From: Propionibacterium australiense
Lineage (GTDB): Bacteria; Actinomycetota; Actinomycetes; Propionibacteriales; Propionibacteriaceae
NCBI RefSeq assembly: GCF_003666605.1
Contig: NZ_RCIV01000026.1
Location: 1 to 34,075, forward strand
Length of the DNA: 34,075 bases
Direction of reading: 5' to 3'
Shown: positions 1-7,430 of the stretch, piece after piece
Layout of the letters: each line of letters begins with the position of its first letter
How positions within the stretch are numbered: position 1 is the first letter of the stretch
Notes under the pieces: model-generated
Told to the model about the DNA's origin: nothing
The model's input: only the letters and a program-made list of their open reading frames with translations
Database searches by the model: none
Made by a program: the position numbers and the translations under genes

Positions 1-2
1 AC

Positions 3-150
3 TGCTTCGCCTACATACCACTCCTGCTACTGGGCGGCCCAGAAGAAGTCAACCGGCTCGACCCCTGCCACATGTGGACACACCTGGAACTCATCGCCCA
101 AGCAACCGGCACACCCAAAGAACCCTGGTACCGGCCATCACGCCCTGTAA
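3..150 (+). pseudogene. 3' remnant of an unidentified gene entering from the left edge
   Basis: Reading from base 3 gives a protein-like stretch (hydrophobic YIPLLLLGG, then PEEVNRLDP, later KEPWYRP) up to about base 135. After that the frame becomes Arg/Pro-rich and stays open into the next gene on the wrong frame, so an intact gene would have to overlap the ATPase by more than 300 nt. Frame 1 stops with TAA at 148-150. The simplest reading is the C-terminal end of a gene, either frameshifted or ending by a shift near base 140. I do not recognise the family. Bases 150-320 show no convincing coding signal on either strand. Confidence 0.25.
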
Positions 151-323
151 CGACCGCGAGCGACCGGCGGCCCGGCAGGCTTCCCGGCGCCCGTTTCCCG
201 TTCGCGCCACCCGTTTCGGGGGACACCGCGATCCGGGCCAGGACACAACCGGTTTCACACCGCAGAAACCATCGCCGACACCGACAGCCAGACAGGCCCC
301 ACCGGTATGTCGATAACCTGCAT

Positions 324-360
324 CTAGGCCGTCTCCTAGACACTGTCATAGTGTGGTCCC
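324..360 (+). promoter_or_regulatory. Leaderless promoter with overlapping inverted repeats
   Basis: A TANNNT -10 hexamer, TAGTGT, lies at 349-354, exactly 6 nt before the ATG at 361, the spacing of leaderless actinobacterial genes; there is no ribosome binding site. An imperfect dyad CACT-gtcat-AGTG (341-353) overlaps the -10, and two CTAG boxes (324-327 and 336-339) sit upstream. These could be operator sites (inference). Confidence 0.5.
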
Positions 361-1533
361 ATGGACCCCATCCGCAACCCGTACGCGCCCGGCGCAGGCC
401 AGCGGCCACCCGAACTCGCCGGACGCGGCGAGCAGCTCGCCCACTTCGACGTGGTGCTGGAACGAGTGGCCCGCAACCGTCCCGAACGCTCACTGATCCT
501 CACCGGGCTGCGCGGCGTCGGCAAGACGGTCCTGCTCAACGCGCTGCGCGGCCAGGCGGTCCGCGCCCGCTGGGGCACGGGCAAGCTCGAGGCCCGGCCC
601 GACCAGACCCTGCGCCGCCCCCTCGGCGCCGCCCTGCACATGGCCGTCCGCGAACTCGGGCACCCCGACACCGACCAGATCCTCGGTGAGATCCGCGCCT
701 TCATCGAGCGCGACGCCAAGCCCGGCGCCAAACTGGCCGAACGCTGGAACCCCGGCATCCGCGTCCCCGCGACGAAGGGCCGCGCCGACTCCGGCGACAT
801 CGAGATCGACCTCGTCGAACTGTTCAGCGACCTCGGCGGGCTGGCGGCCGACATGGGGGTGGGCGTCGGCGTCTTCATCGACGAGATGCAGGACCTCGGG
901 CCCGATGACGTCTCGGCGCTGTGCGCGGCCTGCCACGAGATCAGCCAGCAGCGGCTCCCGCTCATCATCGTCGGCGCCGGCCTGCCCCACCTGCCGGCGC
1001 TGCTGTCGGCGTCCAAGAGCTACTCCGAGCGGCTGTTCAGCTACCAGAACATCGACCGGCTCGACCGGGCCGAGGCCGACAAGGCCCTCCAGGTGCCGGC
1101 GCAGGACGAGGACGCCGACTGGGGGCCCGACGCCCTGGACGCCATGTACGAGGCGACCGGCGGCTACCCGTACTTCATCCAGGCCTACGGGAAGGCCGTC
1201 TGGGACGTCGCCGCCGCAAGCCCGATCACCGCCGACGACGTGCGCATGGGTACCCCCGAGGCCGAGAGCGAACTGGCGGTCGGCTTCTTCGGCAGCCGCT
1301 TCGAGCGCGCGACCCCCGCCGAGCGGGACTACCTGCGGGCGATGGCCGAGCTCGGTATCGACGACGCCGAGGTCTCCAGCTCCGAGGTGGCCGGCCAGCT
1401 GGGACGCAAACCGCAGTCGCTGTCGCCGGCCCGGGACGCCCTCATGAAGAAGGGCCTCATCTACTCCAGCGAACGCGGCAAGATCGCGTTCACCGTGCCG
1501 CACTTCGGCCGCTACCTCAGGAACCAGCCATGA
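361..1533 (+). CDS. AAA+/STAND-like ATP-binding protein with C-terminal winged helix
   Basis: Predicted cytoplasmic P-loop ATPase of 390 aa. The Walker A motif is GLRGVGKT (about residues 50-57) and the Walker B motif is VFIDEMQDL (about 171-179), followed by a sensor-like IIVGAGLPHLPAL stretch. The last ~70 residues (AEVSSSEVAGQLGRKPQSLSPARDAL) resemble a winged helix-turn-helix, as in Orc1/archaeal-ATPase-like and STAND proteins. The family is common in Actinobacteria, but its substrate is unknown. The start is set by a leaderless promoter. The stop overlaps the ATG of the alkyltransferase by 4 nt, so this is the first gene of a DNA-alkylation repair operon; whether the ATPase takes part in repair is not shown by sequence. 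Confidence 0.85.
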   Translation: MDPIRNPYAPGAGQRPPELAGRGEQLAHFDVVLERVARNRPERSLILTGLRGVGKTVLLNALRGQAVRARWGTGKLEARPDQTLRRPLGAALHMAVRELGHPDTDQILGEIRAFIERDAKPGAKLAERWNPGIRVPATKGRADSGDIEIDLVELFSDLGGLAADMGVGVGVFIDEMQDLGPDDVSALCAACHEISQQRLPLIIVGAGLPHLPALLSASKSYSERLFSYQNIDRLDRAEADKALQVPAQDEDADWGPDALDAMYEATGGYPYFIQAYGKAVWDVAAASPITADDVRMGTPEAESELAVGFFGSRFERATPAERDYLRAMAELGIDDAEVSSSEVAGQLGRKPQSLSPARDALMKKGLIYSSERGKIAFTVPHFGRYLRNQP

Positions 1534-2096
1534 CCGACGACAGCGGCCGCCCCGCACCGCCCGCCGGCACCCGCCCCCGGGAGTGGGGGCCGGTGCACTG
1601 GGACACCACCGGGTCACCACTGGGCACGCTCCTCGTCGCCGTCACCGACAGCGGGGTGCTGCGCATCGGCCTGCCCGCCGAGGATCACGACGCGATCCTG
1701 GCCGGGCTGGCCCGCGCCAGCGGTTCGCCGCCAGAGCGGTCGGCGGCGCACCTGCGCGAGACCACCGGGGAACTGCGCGAGTACTTCGCCGGGACCCGCA
1801 GGCGCTTCGACGTGCCCGTCGACCTGCGGCTGTCGAGCCCGTTCCGGGAACGGGTGCAGCGCGCGATGCTCACCATCGGCTACGGCCGGACCGTCAGCTA
1901 CGGCCGCCTGGCCCGCATGGCCGGGGCCCCCGCGGGCGCCGCGCGGGCCGTCGGCGGCGCCTGCGCGCACAACCCGGTACCGCTCGTCGTGCCGTGCCAC
2001 CGGGTGCTTCCCGCCGGCGGGGGCGTGGGGAACTATCGGGGCGGGGCCGCCATGAAGACCTACCTGCTGGACCTGGAGGAACGCCATGGGCACTGA
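1530..2096 (+). CDS. ogt: Methylated-DNA--[protein]-cysteine S-methyltransferase
   Basis: 188 aa suicide enzyme that moves the alkyl group from O6-alkylguanine in DNA to its own cysteine. The active-site motif PCHRV lies in VPLVVPCHRVLP (about residues 150-161). Upstream is the DNA-binding segment YGRTVSYGRLARMAGAP with the Arg-finger-type region AARAVGGACAHNP, and downstream the GNYRGG loop. The length fits a single-domain Ogt/MGMT without an Ada activator domain. The ATG overlaps the ATPase stop (ATGA), and its end overlaps the next gene by 11 nt, so the three genes are translationally coupled. The role in direct repair is secure from the motif. Confidence 0.95.
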   Translation: MTDDSGRPAPPAGTRPREWGPVHWDTTGSPLGTLLVAVTDSGVLRIGLPAEDHDAILAGLARASGSPPERSAAHLRETTGELREYFAGTRRRFDVPVDLRLSSPFRERVQRAMLTIGYGRTVSYGRLARMAGAPAGAARAVGGACAHNPVPLVVPCHRVLPAGGGVGNYRGGAAMKTYLLDLEERHGH

Positions 2097-2688
2097 GCTG
2101 GTCACCGGAGAGGACGGGCGCGTCCGCCCGGCCTGGGCGGCCCACGACCCGCTGCTGCGCGACTACTACGACCACGAGTGGGGCGCCCCCGTCACCGACG
2201 AGCGGGGCCTGTACGAGCGCCTGTGCCTGGAGGCCTTCCAGGCGGGCCTGAGCTGGGTGACGATCCTGCGCAAACGCCCCGCCTTCCGCCGCGCCTTCGC
2301 CGGCTTCGACGTCGACCGGGTCGCCTGCTTCGGCCCGGCGGACGTCGAGCGGCTGCTGGCCGACGAGGCCATCGTACGGAACCGGCGCAAGATCGAGGCG
2401 GCCATCACGAACGCCCGCGCGACGAGGACGCTGCGCGACCGCGGCGGCCTGCCCCGGCTCGTCTGGTCCTTCCGCCCGCCGGCCCGCCCGCGGCCCACGA
2501 GCACGGCCGAGGTCCCGGCCCGCACCCCGCAGTCCGAGGCGCTCGCAAAGGCGCTGCGCGCCGAGGGTTTCGTCTTCGTCGGCCCGACCACGGTGTACGC
2601 GATGATGCAGGCGGTCGGCGTGGTGGACGACCGGCTCGAGGGCGCCGCCGATCTGGTCGAATCCCCGGCCGGCGGCGCACCGAACTGA
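2086..2688 (+). CDS. tag: DNA-3-methyladenine glycosylase I (Tag family), zinc site absent
   Basis: 200 aa base-excision glycosylase removing 3-methyladenine. Diagnostic segments are DPLLRDYYDHEWGAP (about residues 23-37), LEAFQAGLSWVTILRKR with the conserved Glu and Trp, FAGFDVDRVACF, IVRNRRKIEAAI and GFVFVGPTTVYAMMQAVGVV. The four residues that form the 'zinc snap' of E. coli Tag (Cys4, His17, His175, Cys179) align here with Pro, Tyr, Arg and Ala, so this copy should not bind that zinc. The rest of the fold is full length. An ATG at 2086 inside the end of ogt (11-nt overlap), preceded by GGAGGAA, sets the start. It is the last gene of the ATPase-ogt-tag operon. Confidence 0.92.
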   Translation: MGTELVTGEDGRVRPAWAAHDPLLRDYYDHEWGAPVTDERGLYERLCLEAFQAGLSWVTILRKRPAFRRAFAGFDVDRVACFGPADVERLLADEAIVRNRRKIEAAITNARATRTLRDRGGLPRLVWSFRPPARPRPTSTAEVPARTPQSEALAKALRAEGFVFVGPTTVYAMMQAVGVVDDRLEGAADLVESPAGGAPN

Positions 2689-2929
2689 TCCGCACCGACT
2701 CCCCCTGCCGGGGCGAGTGCGAGGACCCGCCCGCCCTCGCCTCCCCCGGTCCGCACGGGCTGCTGTCGGCCGCCTGTGCGGAAGGCTGTTTCTTTTTGTG
2801 AGACGCCGCTTCCCGGACGGATCGGGCGGCCCTACTCTGAGAGCAGAGGGCCTGCCGGACACCCCTTCTCGCTCCCGGCCGGACCGCACCATCCTGCCCG
2901 CAACCCGGGTTTTGCCGCGGAGGTTGGCC

Positions 2930-3208
2930 ATGATCCGCACGGAAGCGATGTCGGAGAATCGCGTCGCCGTCACATTCACCCTGCCCGCCGACCACCCGGC
3001 CAGGCCGGTGAGCGTCGTCGGCTCCTTCAACGACTGGCAGCCCCTGCGCAATCCCCTCCGGGTGCGTCCCGACGGCAGCGCCTCGACGACGGTCATCGTG
3101 CCCGCCGGCACTGTCATCCACTTCAGGTACCTCGGCGCCGGCGGCCAGTGGTTCGACGACATCGACGCCCAGAAGATCACGGAGAACGGCGGTTGCCTAT
3201 CGGTTTGA
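2930..3208 (+). CDS. Stand-alone CBM48/isoamylase N-terminal domain protein
   Basis: 92 aa protein made almost entirely of an early-set (E-set) beta-sandwich: VAVTFTLP, then VSVVGSFNDWQPLRNPL (the glycogen-binding FNDW motif), then GTVIHFRYLGAGGQWFDD. Such domains normally precede GH13 branching or debranching enzymes and bind alpha-glucans. Alone, it may be a carbohydrate- or AMPK-beta-like binding protein. The start ATG is chosen because GGAGG lies about 6 nt upstream; a longer reading from 2717 has no such support. It is convergent with the GH13 gene at 3320, which suggests a link to glycogen or maltodextrin metabolism (inference). Confidence 0.8.
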   Translation: MIRTEAMSENRVAVTFTLPADHPARPVSVVGSFNDWQPLRNPLRVRPDGSASTTVIVPAGTVIHFRYLGAGGQWFDDIDAQKITENGGCLSV

Positions 3209-3250
3209 CCGGGCGCACGGGCCCCAGCGGTGCTGCGGCCCACCCCTGTC

Positions 3251-3288
3251 GTGGTGCGCGGGCATCAACGTCGCTGTCCGCGCACCAC
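3251..3288. terminator. Perfect 11-bp hairpin between convergent genes
   Basis: GTGGTGCGCGG at 3251-3261 is perfectly complementary to CCGCGCACCAC at 3278-3288, with a 16-nt loop. It lies between the 3' ends of the CBM48 gene (+) and the GH13 gene (-), where a bidirectional terminator is expected. No U-tract is present, as is common in high-GC actinobacteria. Confidence 0.6.
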
Positions 3289-3319
3289 TCCCCCTCCCGG
3301 TCCGGTGCGCGGCCCGGTT

Positions 3320-4570
3320 TCAGCCCTCGAACGCGAAGAGTTCGCCCTCGTCGTCGACGATGCGCGCCGTGGCGGTCTCCCCCACGCTCAGCGTGACGTA
3401 CAGGCGCCGGGTCTCGTCGGCCCGGTCGCACGCCTCGTAGCTGATGCGGTCGTTGGCCAGCTGCGTGACGGTGGTGCGGGCCCGCACCAGCCAGGGGTTG
3501 CGGCGCCTGACCGAGATGAGCTGCTGGTAGCAGCGCAGCGTGCCGGCGCCGAGGGCCGAGAGTTCCTGCGGGTCGGCGGGTACCGCGGGGCGCACCTCGT
3601 CGTCGCCCCAGGCACGGTCGTACTTGATGCCGTGGAAACCCTGCTCGTCGCCGTAGTAGATGCTCGGTGTGCCGCCTACGGTGAAGAGCACCGTGGCGGC
3701 CAGGACGGCCTTGGCCCCGCCCACCTTGCTGGCGATGCGGGTGGTGTCATGGTTGCCGAGGAAGGTGAGCGGGGTGAAGCTCTCGCAGAACTCGTTGTGC
3801 CTGCCCAGCGTCCAGTCGAGTTCGTAGAAGTTCTCGTCGGCGAGACTGCTCCAGGTGGCCTTCCACAGCTCGTACTCGGTGAGCGAGTCCATCGTCGAGT
3901 CGGCGACGATCTGGGCGTAGTCGCCGTGGATGACCTCGCCCCAGACGAAGACCTGCGGGTGGGCTGCGCGCACGTCGGCGAGCACCGGGGCCCAGAAGGC
4001 GGGCGGTACGGCGTAGGCGGCGTCGAGGCGCCAGGCGTCGACGCCGAACTCGAGCCAGTGGTTCATGACGCGGGTGACGAGTTCGCGCACGGCAGCGGAC
4101 TCGTGGTTGAGCCGGACGAGGTCGTCGCTGCCCTCGAAGTTGAGGCGGGTGGGCGGGGTCGTGGACCAGTCGATGTGGAACATGTCGGCGGTCGGGGCCT
4201 GCGGGCCGCCGTCCAGGGCGGCGAGCAGGTCGGGGTATGCGGCGCTGACGTGGTTGAAGACGCCGTCCAGGGCCACGTGGATGCCGCGTGCGTGGCAGGC
4301 CTGGACCAGGTGCGCGAGGTCGTCCGCGTCGCCCAGGCGGGGGTCGACGCGGAAGTAGTCGAGGGTGTCGTAGCCGTGCGAGACCGACTCGAAGATCGGT
4401 CCGAGGGCCAGGCCGTTGCAGCCGATCGACAGCAGGTAGTCGAGCCAGCCCTCGAGGGCGGGCAGACGGTGTTCCAGGGGCCGACGGCCGGTGGCCGGGC
4501 GGGTGGATGCGCCGAGGAAGCCGAGCGGGTAAACGGCCCACCAGATCGTGTCGTCGCTCCAGCTGGTCAT
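3320..4570 (-). CDS. Alpha-amylase family (GH13) glycoside hydrolase
   Basis: 416 aa cytoplasmic protein (no signal peptide) with the four conserved GH13 regions in order: DGVFNH (region I, about 113-118), VDAWRLDAAY with the nucleophile Asp (region II, about 187-196), VWGEVIHG with the acid/base Glu (region III) and FLGNHDTTR with the transition-state Asp (region IV). It acts on alpha-glucosidic bonds of maltodextrin or glycogen-like substrates; exact specificity cannot be read from sequence. It is short for the family, consisting of the barrel plus a small C-terminal beta domain. A GGGGAGGAG ribosome binding site stands upstream of the ATG. It is convergent with the CBM48 gene. Confidence 0.9.
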   Translation of the reverse strand: MTSWSDDTIWWAVYPLGFLGASTRPATGRRPLEHRLPALEGWLDYLLSIGCNGLALGPIFESVSHGYDTLDYFRVDPRLGDADDLAHLVQACHARGIHVALDGVFNHVSAAYPDLLAALDGGPQAPTADMFHIDWSTTPPTRLNFEGSDDLVRLNHESAAVRELVTRVMNHWLEFGVDAWRLDAAYAVPPAFWAPVLADVRAAHPQVFVWGEVIHGDYAQIVADSTMDSLTEYELWKATWSSLADENFYELDWTLGRHNEFCESFTPLTFLGNHDTTRIASKVGGAKAVLAATVLFTVGGTPSIYYGDEQGFHGIKYDRAWGDDEVRPAVPADPQELSALGAGTLRCYQQLISVRRRNPWLVRARTTVTQLANDRISYEACDRADETRRLYVTLSVGETATARIVDDEGELFAFEG

Positions 4571-4649
4571 CGCAGGCTCCTCCCCGGCGGGCGCCAGGCG
4601 ACGCCTCGTGACCCCACTCTACGGCCATCGGGCGGCGTCGGGCGGGCAC

Positions 4650-5780
4650 TCAGCTGGCCCAGTGTCCCAGGAAGAACAGTCGCGCCCACCAGGCCATCAG
4701 CGCCAGGTCGGCCAGGGTGACGAGCAGCAGGGCGACGGCGCGCACCGGGTCGGCGCCCTTCGAGGCGGGGCGGTGCGCGATGAGCCGGCCGATGCCGATG
4801 AACAGTGGGAACCACAGCAGGTCGCCGCGGTTGACCGACAGGAACCAGGTGGCGGTGGTCAGGGCGAGGAGCTGGACGATCATGTAGCCGGCCTGCGCCC
4901 AGGCCCGGCGGGCGAGGGTGACGATCACCGTGACGAGGCCGATGGCGGCGGAGACGATCTCGAAGCGGAAGATCCAGGCGCGGGACGGCTCGTCCGGCCA
5001 GGCGGCCGGGTCGGTGGCGAACAGGGTGTTCTGCAGGCTCTGCCAGGGGGTCGTCCAGCTGCGGTCCCAGCCGGCGCGCTGGGCGTTGAACCAGGCGTCC
5101 CAGTTTCCGGTGAGGCCGTGCAGATGGGCGAAGAAGGCGAGCACGACGAGCAGTGGCAGCGCGGCGATGGCGGCGTGCCGGACGCGGGCGAGTGGTGAGG
5201 CGGTGCGTTTGCAGTCCACGGCGCCCTCGACGGTGGGTTCGCCGCCGGCCAGGGCCAGTAGGACGAGCCCGGCGACGAGGAAGACGCCGGATATGCGGGT
5301 GGTGCAGGCGAGGGCGGCGAGCAGGGCGGACCCCCACCAGTGGCCCCTGCGGGCGAGCACCCAGGCCCACAGGCCGAGGGCGCAGAACAGGGCCTCGGTG
5401 TAGCCGACGACGGTGAAGACGGCCATGGGCGCGAGCAGCCAGGCGATGGCCGCCCACTGCCCGCCGAGCCGTTCCATGGCGAGGGCGGCGGCGAGCGAGG
5501 CGAGCGTGCTGACGGCGGCGATCGTCTCGACGGCGGGCAGGCCGAGCTGCATGGCCCAGTGCATGACCAGCGGGATGCCGGGGAAGAAGGCCATGTCCAG
5601 CCGGTCGGTGTAGCCGTCGGTGGCGATGGCCAGGTAGTGCTGGACGTCCCAGTTGCCCAGGGCCTGGCCGATCGTCGTGTCGTTGGTGCTGACGGTGTGC
5701 AGCAGCGTCCCGGCGAGCAGGGCGCGGGTGCAGAGCCACACCATGACGACGGTGCGGCTGCTCCCGGTGCGCCGGCTCAC
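4650..5780 (-). CDS. PIG-V-like polytopic mannosyltransferase
   Basis: 376 aa integral membrane protein with roughly nine hydrophobic segments. NWDVQHYLAIATDGY (about residues 43-57) followed by MAFFPGIPLVMHW matches the WD...YL.IA..GY...FFP signature of PIG-V/Mannosyl_trans2-type GT-C glycosyltransferases, which use polyprenyl-phosphate mannose outside the membrane. It probably contributes to lipoglycan or glycoprotein mannosylation (inference). The GTG start at 5780 is preceded by GGGGAGG and overlaps the stop of the upstream GT87 gene (GTGA), so the two are translationally coupled. A longer reading to 6173 is an out-of-frame shadow of that gene. Confidence 0.8.
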   Translation of the reverse strand: MSRRTGSSRTVVMVWLCTRALLAGTLLHTVSTNDTTIGQALGNWDVQHYLAIATDGYTDRLDMAFFPGIPLVMHWAMQLGLPAVETIAAVSTLASLAAALAMERLGGQWAAIAWLLAPMAVFTVVGYTEALFCALGLWAWVLARRGHWWGSALLAALACTTRISGVFLVAGLVLLALAGGEPTVEGAVDCKRTASPLARVRHAAIAALPLLVVLAFFAHLHGLTGNWDAWFNAQRAGWDRSWTTPWQSLQNTLFATDPAAWPDEPSRAWIFRFEIVSAAIGLVTVIVTLARRAWAQAGYMIVQLLALTTATWFLSVNRGDLLWFPLFIGIGRLIAHRPASKGADPVRAVALLLVTLADLALMAWWARLFFLGHWAS

Positions 5781-7309
5781 CGGGGGGCCTCCCCGTCCGG
5801 TCGTGGGGTCATGGGCTGCCCGGGCGCGGCGCCGCCCTGCGCAGGGACCCCCGGGACGCCGCCGACCCGCCCGTGTCCGTGCACCCCGACCGGCGCGAGG
5901 GCCTGGCCCGGTGCCGGCCGGGCACCGCCCCAGGCCCCGGTCCGGACGAGCGGCGCATCGGCGGCGTGATCGAGCACGCCGCCGGTGAGGTCGTCGAGAT
6001 GACCGACCCGGGCCGGGTCGTCCCAGGGATTGAGGATGTCGTGCACCACCGAGGACGCCAGCCACAGCTGGCCGCCGACGCGCAGGAATGTGGCGATCCA
6101 GTAGAGGGAATCGGCCCCGGTGCCCGGGCCCATCACGCCGTCGAGGAAGGCCCAGACGGCGAAGTAGTAGCACAGCTCAGTGATGTTCCACTCGGCCCAG
6201 TCCCGGACCCTCGGCCGCGCCAGGACGACGAAGGGCAGCAGCCACAGGGCGTACTGCGGCGAGTAGACCTTGCCGCACACGGTGAAGACGATGAGGACGA
6301 GCAGGATCACCTGGGCGGCGCGCGGGCGGCGCGGGGCCACCGTCACGAGGACGGCGACGAGGCCGATGCCGACGACCGTGAGGACGGCGCTGATCACGGC
6401 GACGGCCGGGATCTTCAGGCCCATGAGCTCCAGGACGTACCACAGCGAGCCGAGGCCGGTGGGACGCTGGATGTTGCTCGTCCAGTACGCCGACCAGCCG
6501 CCCGGGTCGGTGAGGAGCAGCGGCGCGTTGAGGAGCGCCCAGGAGCCGGCGAACCCTCCGAGGCTCACGGCCCAGGCGCGCAGGCGCCCGCCGCGCCGGC
6601 ACACGAGGGCCAGGGCGATGAGGACGAGGACGGGGAAGAACGTGGCCGAGAAGGCGGCGCCCAGCGCGGCGCCGGCGAGCAGGGGCCGTCGCCTGGCCCA
6701 GGCGAGGACGGAGAGCGAGACGAGCGCGACCGCCAGCATGTCCCAGCCGATGAGGCCGGACGCGATGACGACGGGGGCCACTGCGACGAGCAGCGCGTCG
6801 AAGCTGCGGGTCTGGACGCCCTGGGTGGCCTGGCTTGCCGAGCCGGCCCCGAGCCGGGCCTGGGCCACGACGACCACGAGGAAGGCGATGAACAGGACGA
6901 TGGCGGTCAGGACGAAGAACAGATAGGAGGCGTCGAGCTGCTCCTGGCCGGTCGCCGAGGGGCTGACGTTGGCGCCGAGCAGTCCGGTGAGCCACCGGCA
7001 GACCGCGACGACCAGGCCGACCAGCGGCGGATAGGGCAGGCCGGCCTCGGAGTAGAGCCCGGCGCCCGTGGCGATCCCGTTGCCCTGGTAGACGAGGGGG
7101 ATGTCGGAGTAGCACAGGCGGGCGTACGTGTTGACGGTGTCGCCGTAGCTGGTCTGCTGGCAGGGGGCCTGGCGCAGCATGAGGGCCACCCAGGACAGGC
7201 CCGCGACGAGGATCGACCACGGCAGCGGGTCGAACCAGAGGCCCCACGGGCGCGCGTGCCTGCCCACCGGGCCGCCGATGCGCTCCGAGAGGCGTACTGA
7301 TCCGTTCAC
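5777..7309 (-). CDS. GT87/DUF2029-type membrane glycosyltransferase (Rv0051-like)
   Basis: 510 aa polytopic membrane protein with about ten hydrophobic helices between residues 30 and 420. The sequence GLPYPPLVGLVVAVCRWL, the DMLAVAL segment, the large LLLTDPGGWSAYW loop and CGKVYSPQYALWLLPFVVL are typical of GT-C family 87 (alpha-mannosyltransferases using polyprenyl-phosphate mannose). The C-terminal ~70 residues are Gly/Pro-rich and probably disordered. Position directly after ponA matches Rv0051 after ponA1 in M. tuberculosis. I chose GTG at 7309; an upstream in-frame TTG at 7360 is possible but lacks a convincing ribosome binding site. Confidence 0.8.
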   Translation of the reverse strand: MNGSVRLSERIGGPVGRHARPWGLWFDPLPWSILVAGLSWVALMLRQAPCQQTSYGDTVNTYARLCYSDIPLVYQGNGIATGAGLYSEAGLPYPPLVGLVVAVCRWLTGLLGANVSPSATGQEQLDASYLFFVLTAIVLFIAFLVVVVAQARLGAGSASQATQGVQTRSFDALLVAVAPVVIASGLIGWDMLAVALVSLSVLAWARRRPLLAGAALGAAFSATFFPVLVLIALALVCRRGGRLRAWAVSLGGFAGSWALLNAPLLLTDPGGWSAYWTSNIQRPTGLGSLWYVLELMGLKIPAVAVISAVLTVVGIGLVAVLVTVAPRRPRAAQVILLVLIVFTVCGKVYSPQYALWLLPFVVLARPRVRDWAEWNITELCYYFAVWAFLDGVMGPGTGADSLYWIATFLRVGGQLWLASSVVHDILNPWDDPARVGHLDDLTGGVLDHAADAPLVRTGAWGGARPAPGQALAPVGVHGHGRVGGVPGVPAQGGAAPGQPMTPRPDGEAPR

Positions 7310-7430
7310 GGCCCCATCCTGCCAGCCGACACCAGTAGGAACCGTCAACGACCACAACAAGGGACGATACTGCGGTCTCGTCCTGAGCCAGCACGCCTCC
7401 AGGTCAGCAGCCGATGCCTTCCGTCAGCGG

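Noticed and set aside
72-689. A 205-aa plus-strand gene overlapping the ATPase
   Set aside because: Beyond about base 135 it is Arg/Pro-rich, runs through the ATPase in the wrong frame and has no family resemblance.
2770-2860. A promoter for the CBM48 gene at TACTCT near 2833
   Set aside because: The hexamer is reasonable but no -35 fits and a nearby short dyad confuses the picture; support is too weak to list.
3230-4720. A 496-aa plus-strand gene opposite the GH13 gene
   Set aside because: It is an antisense shadow of high-GC codons; the minus strand carries all four GH13 motifs.
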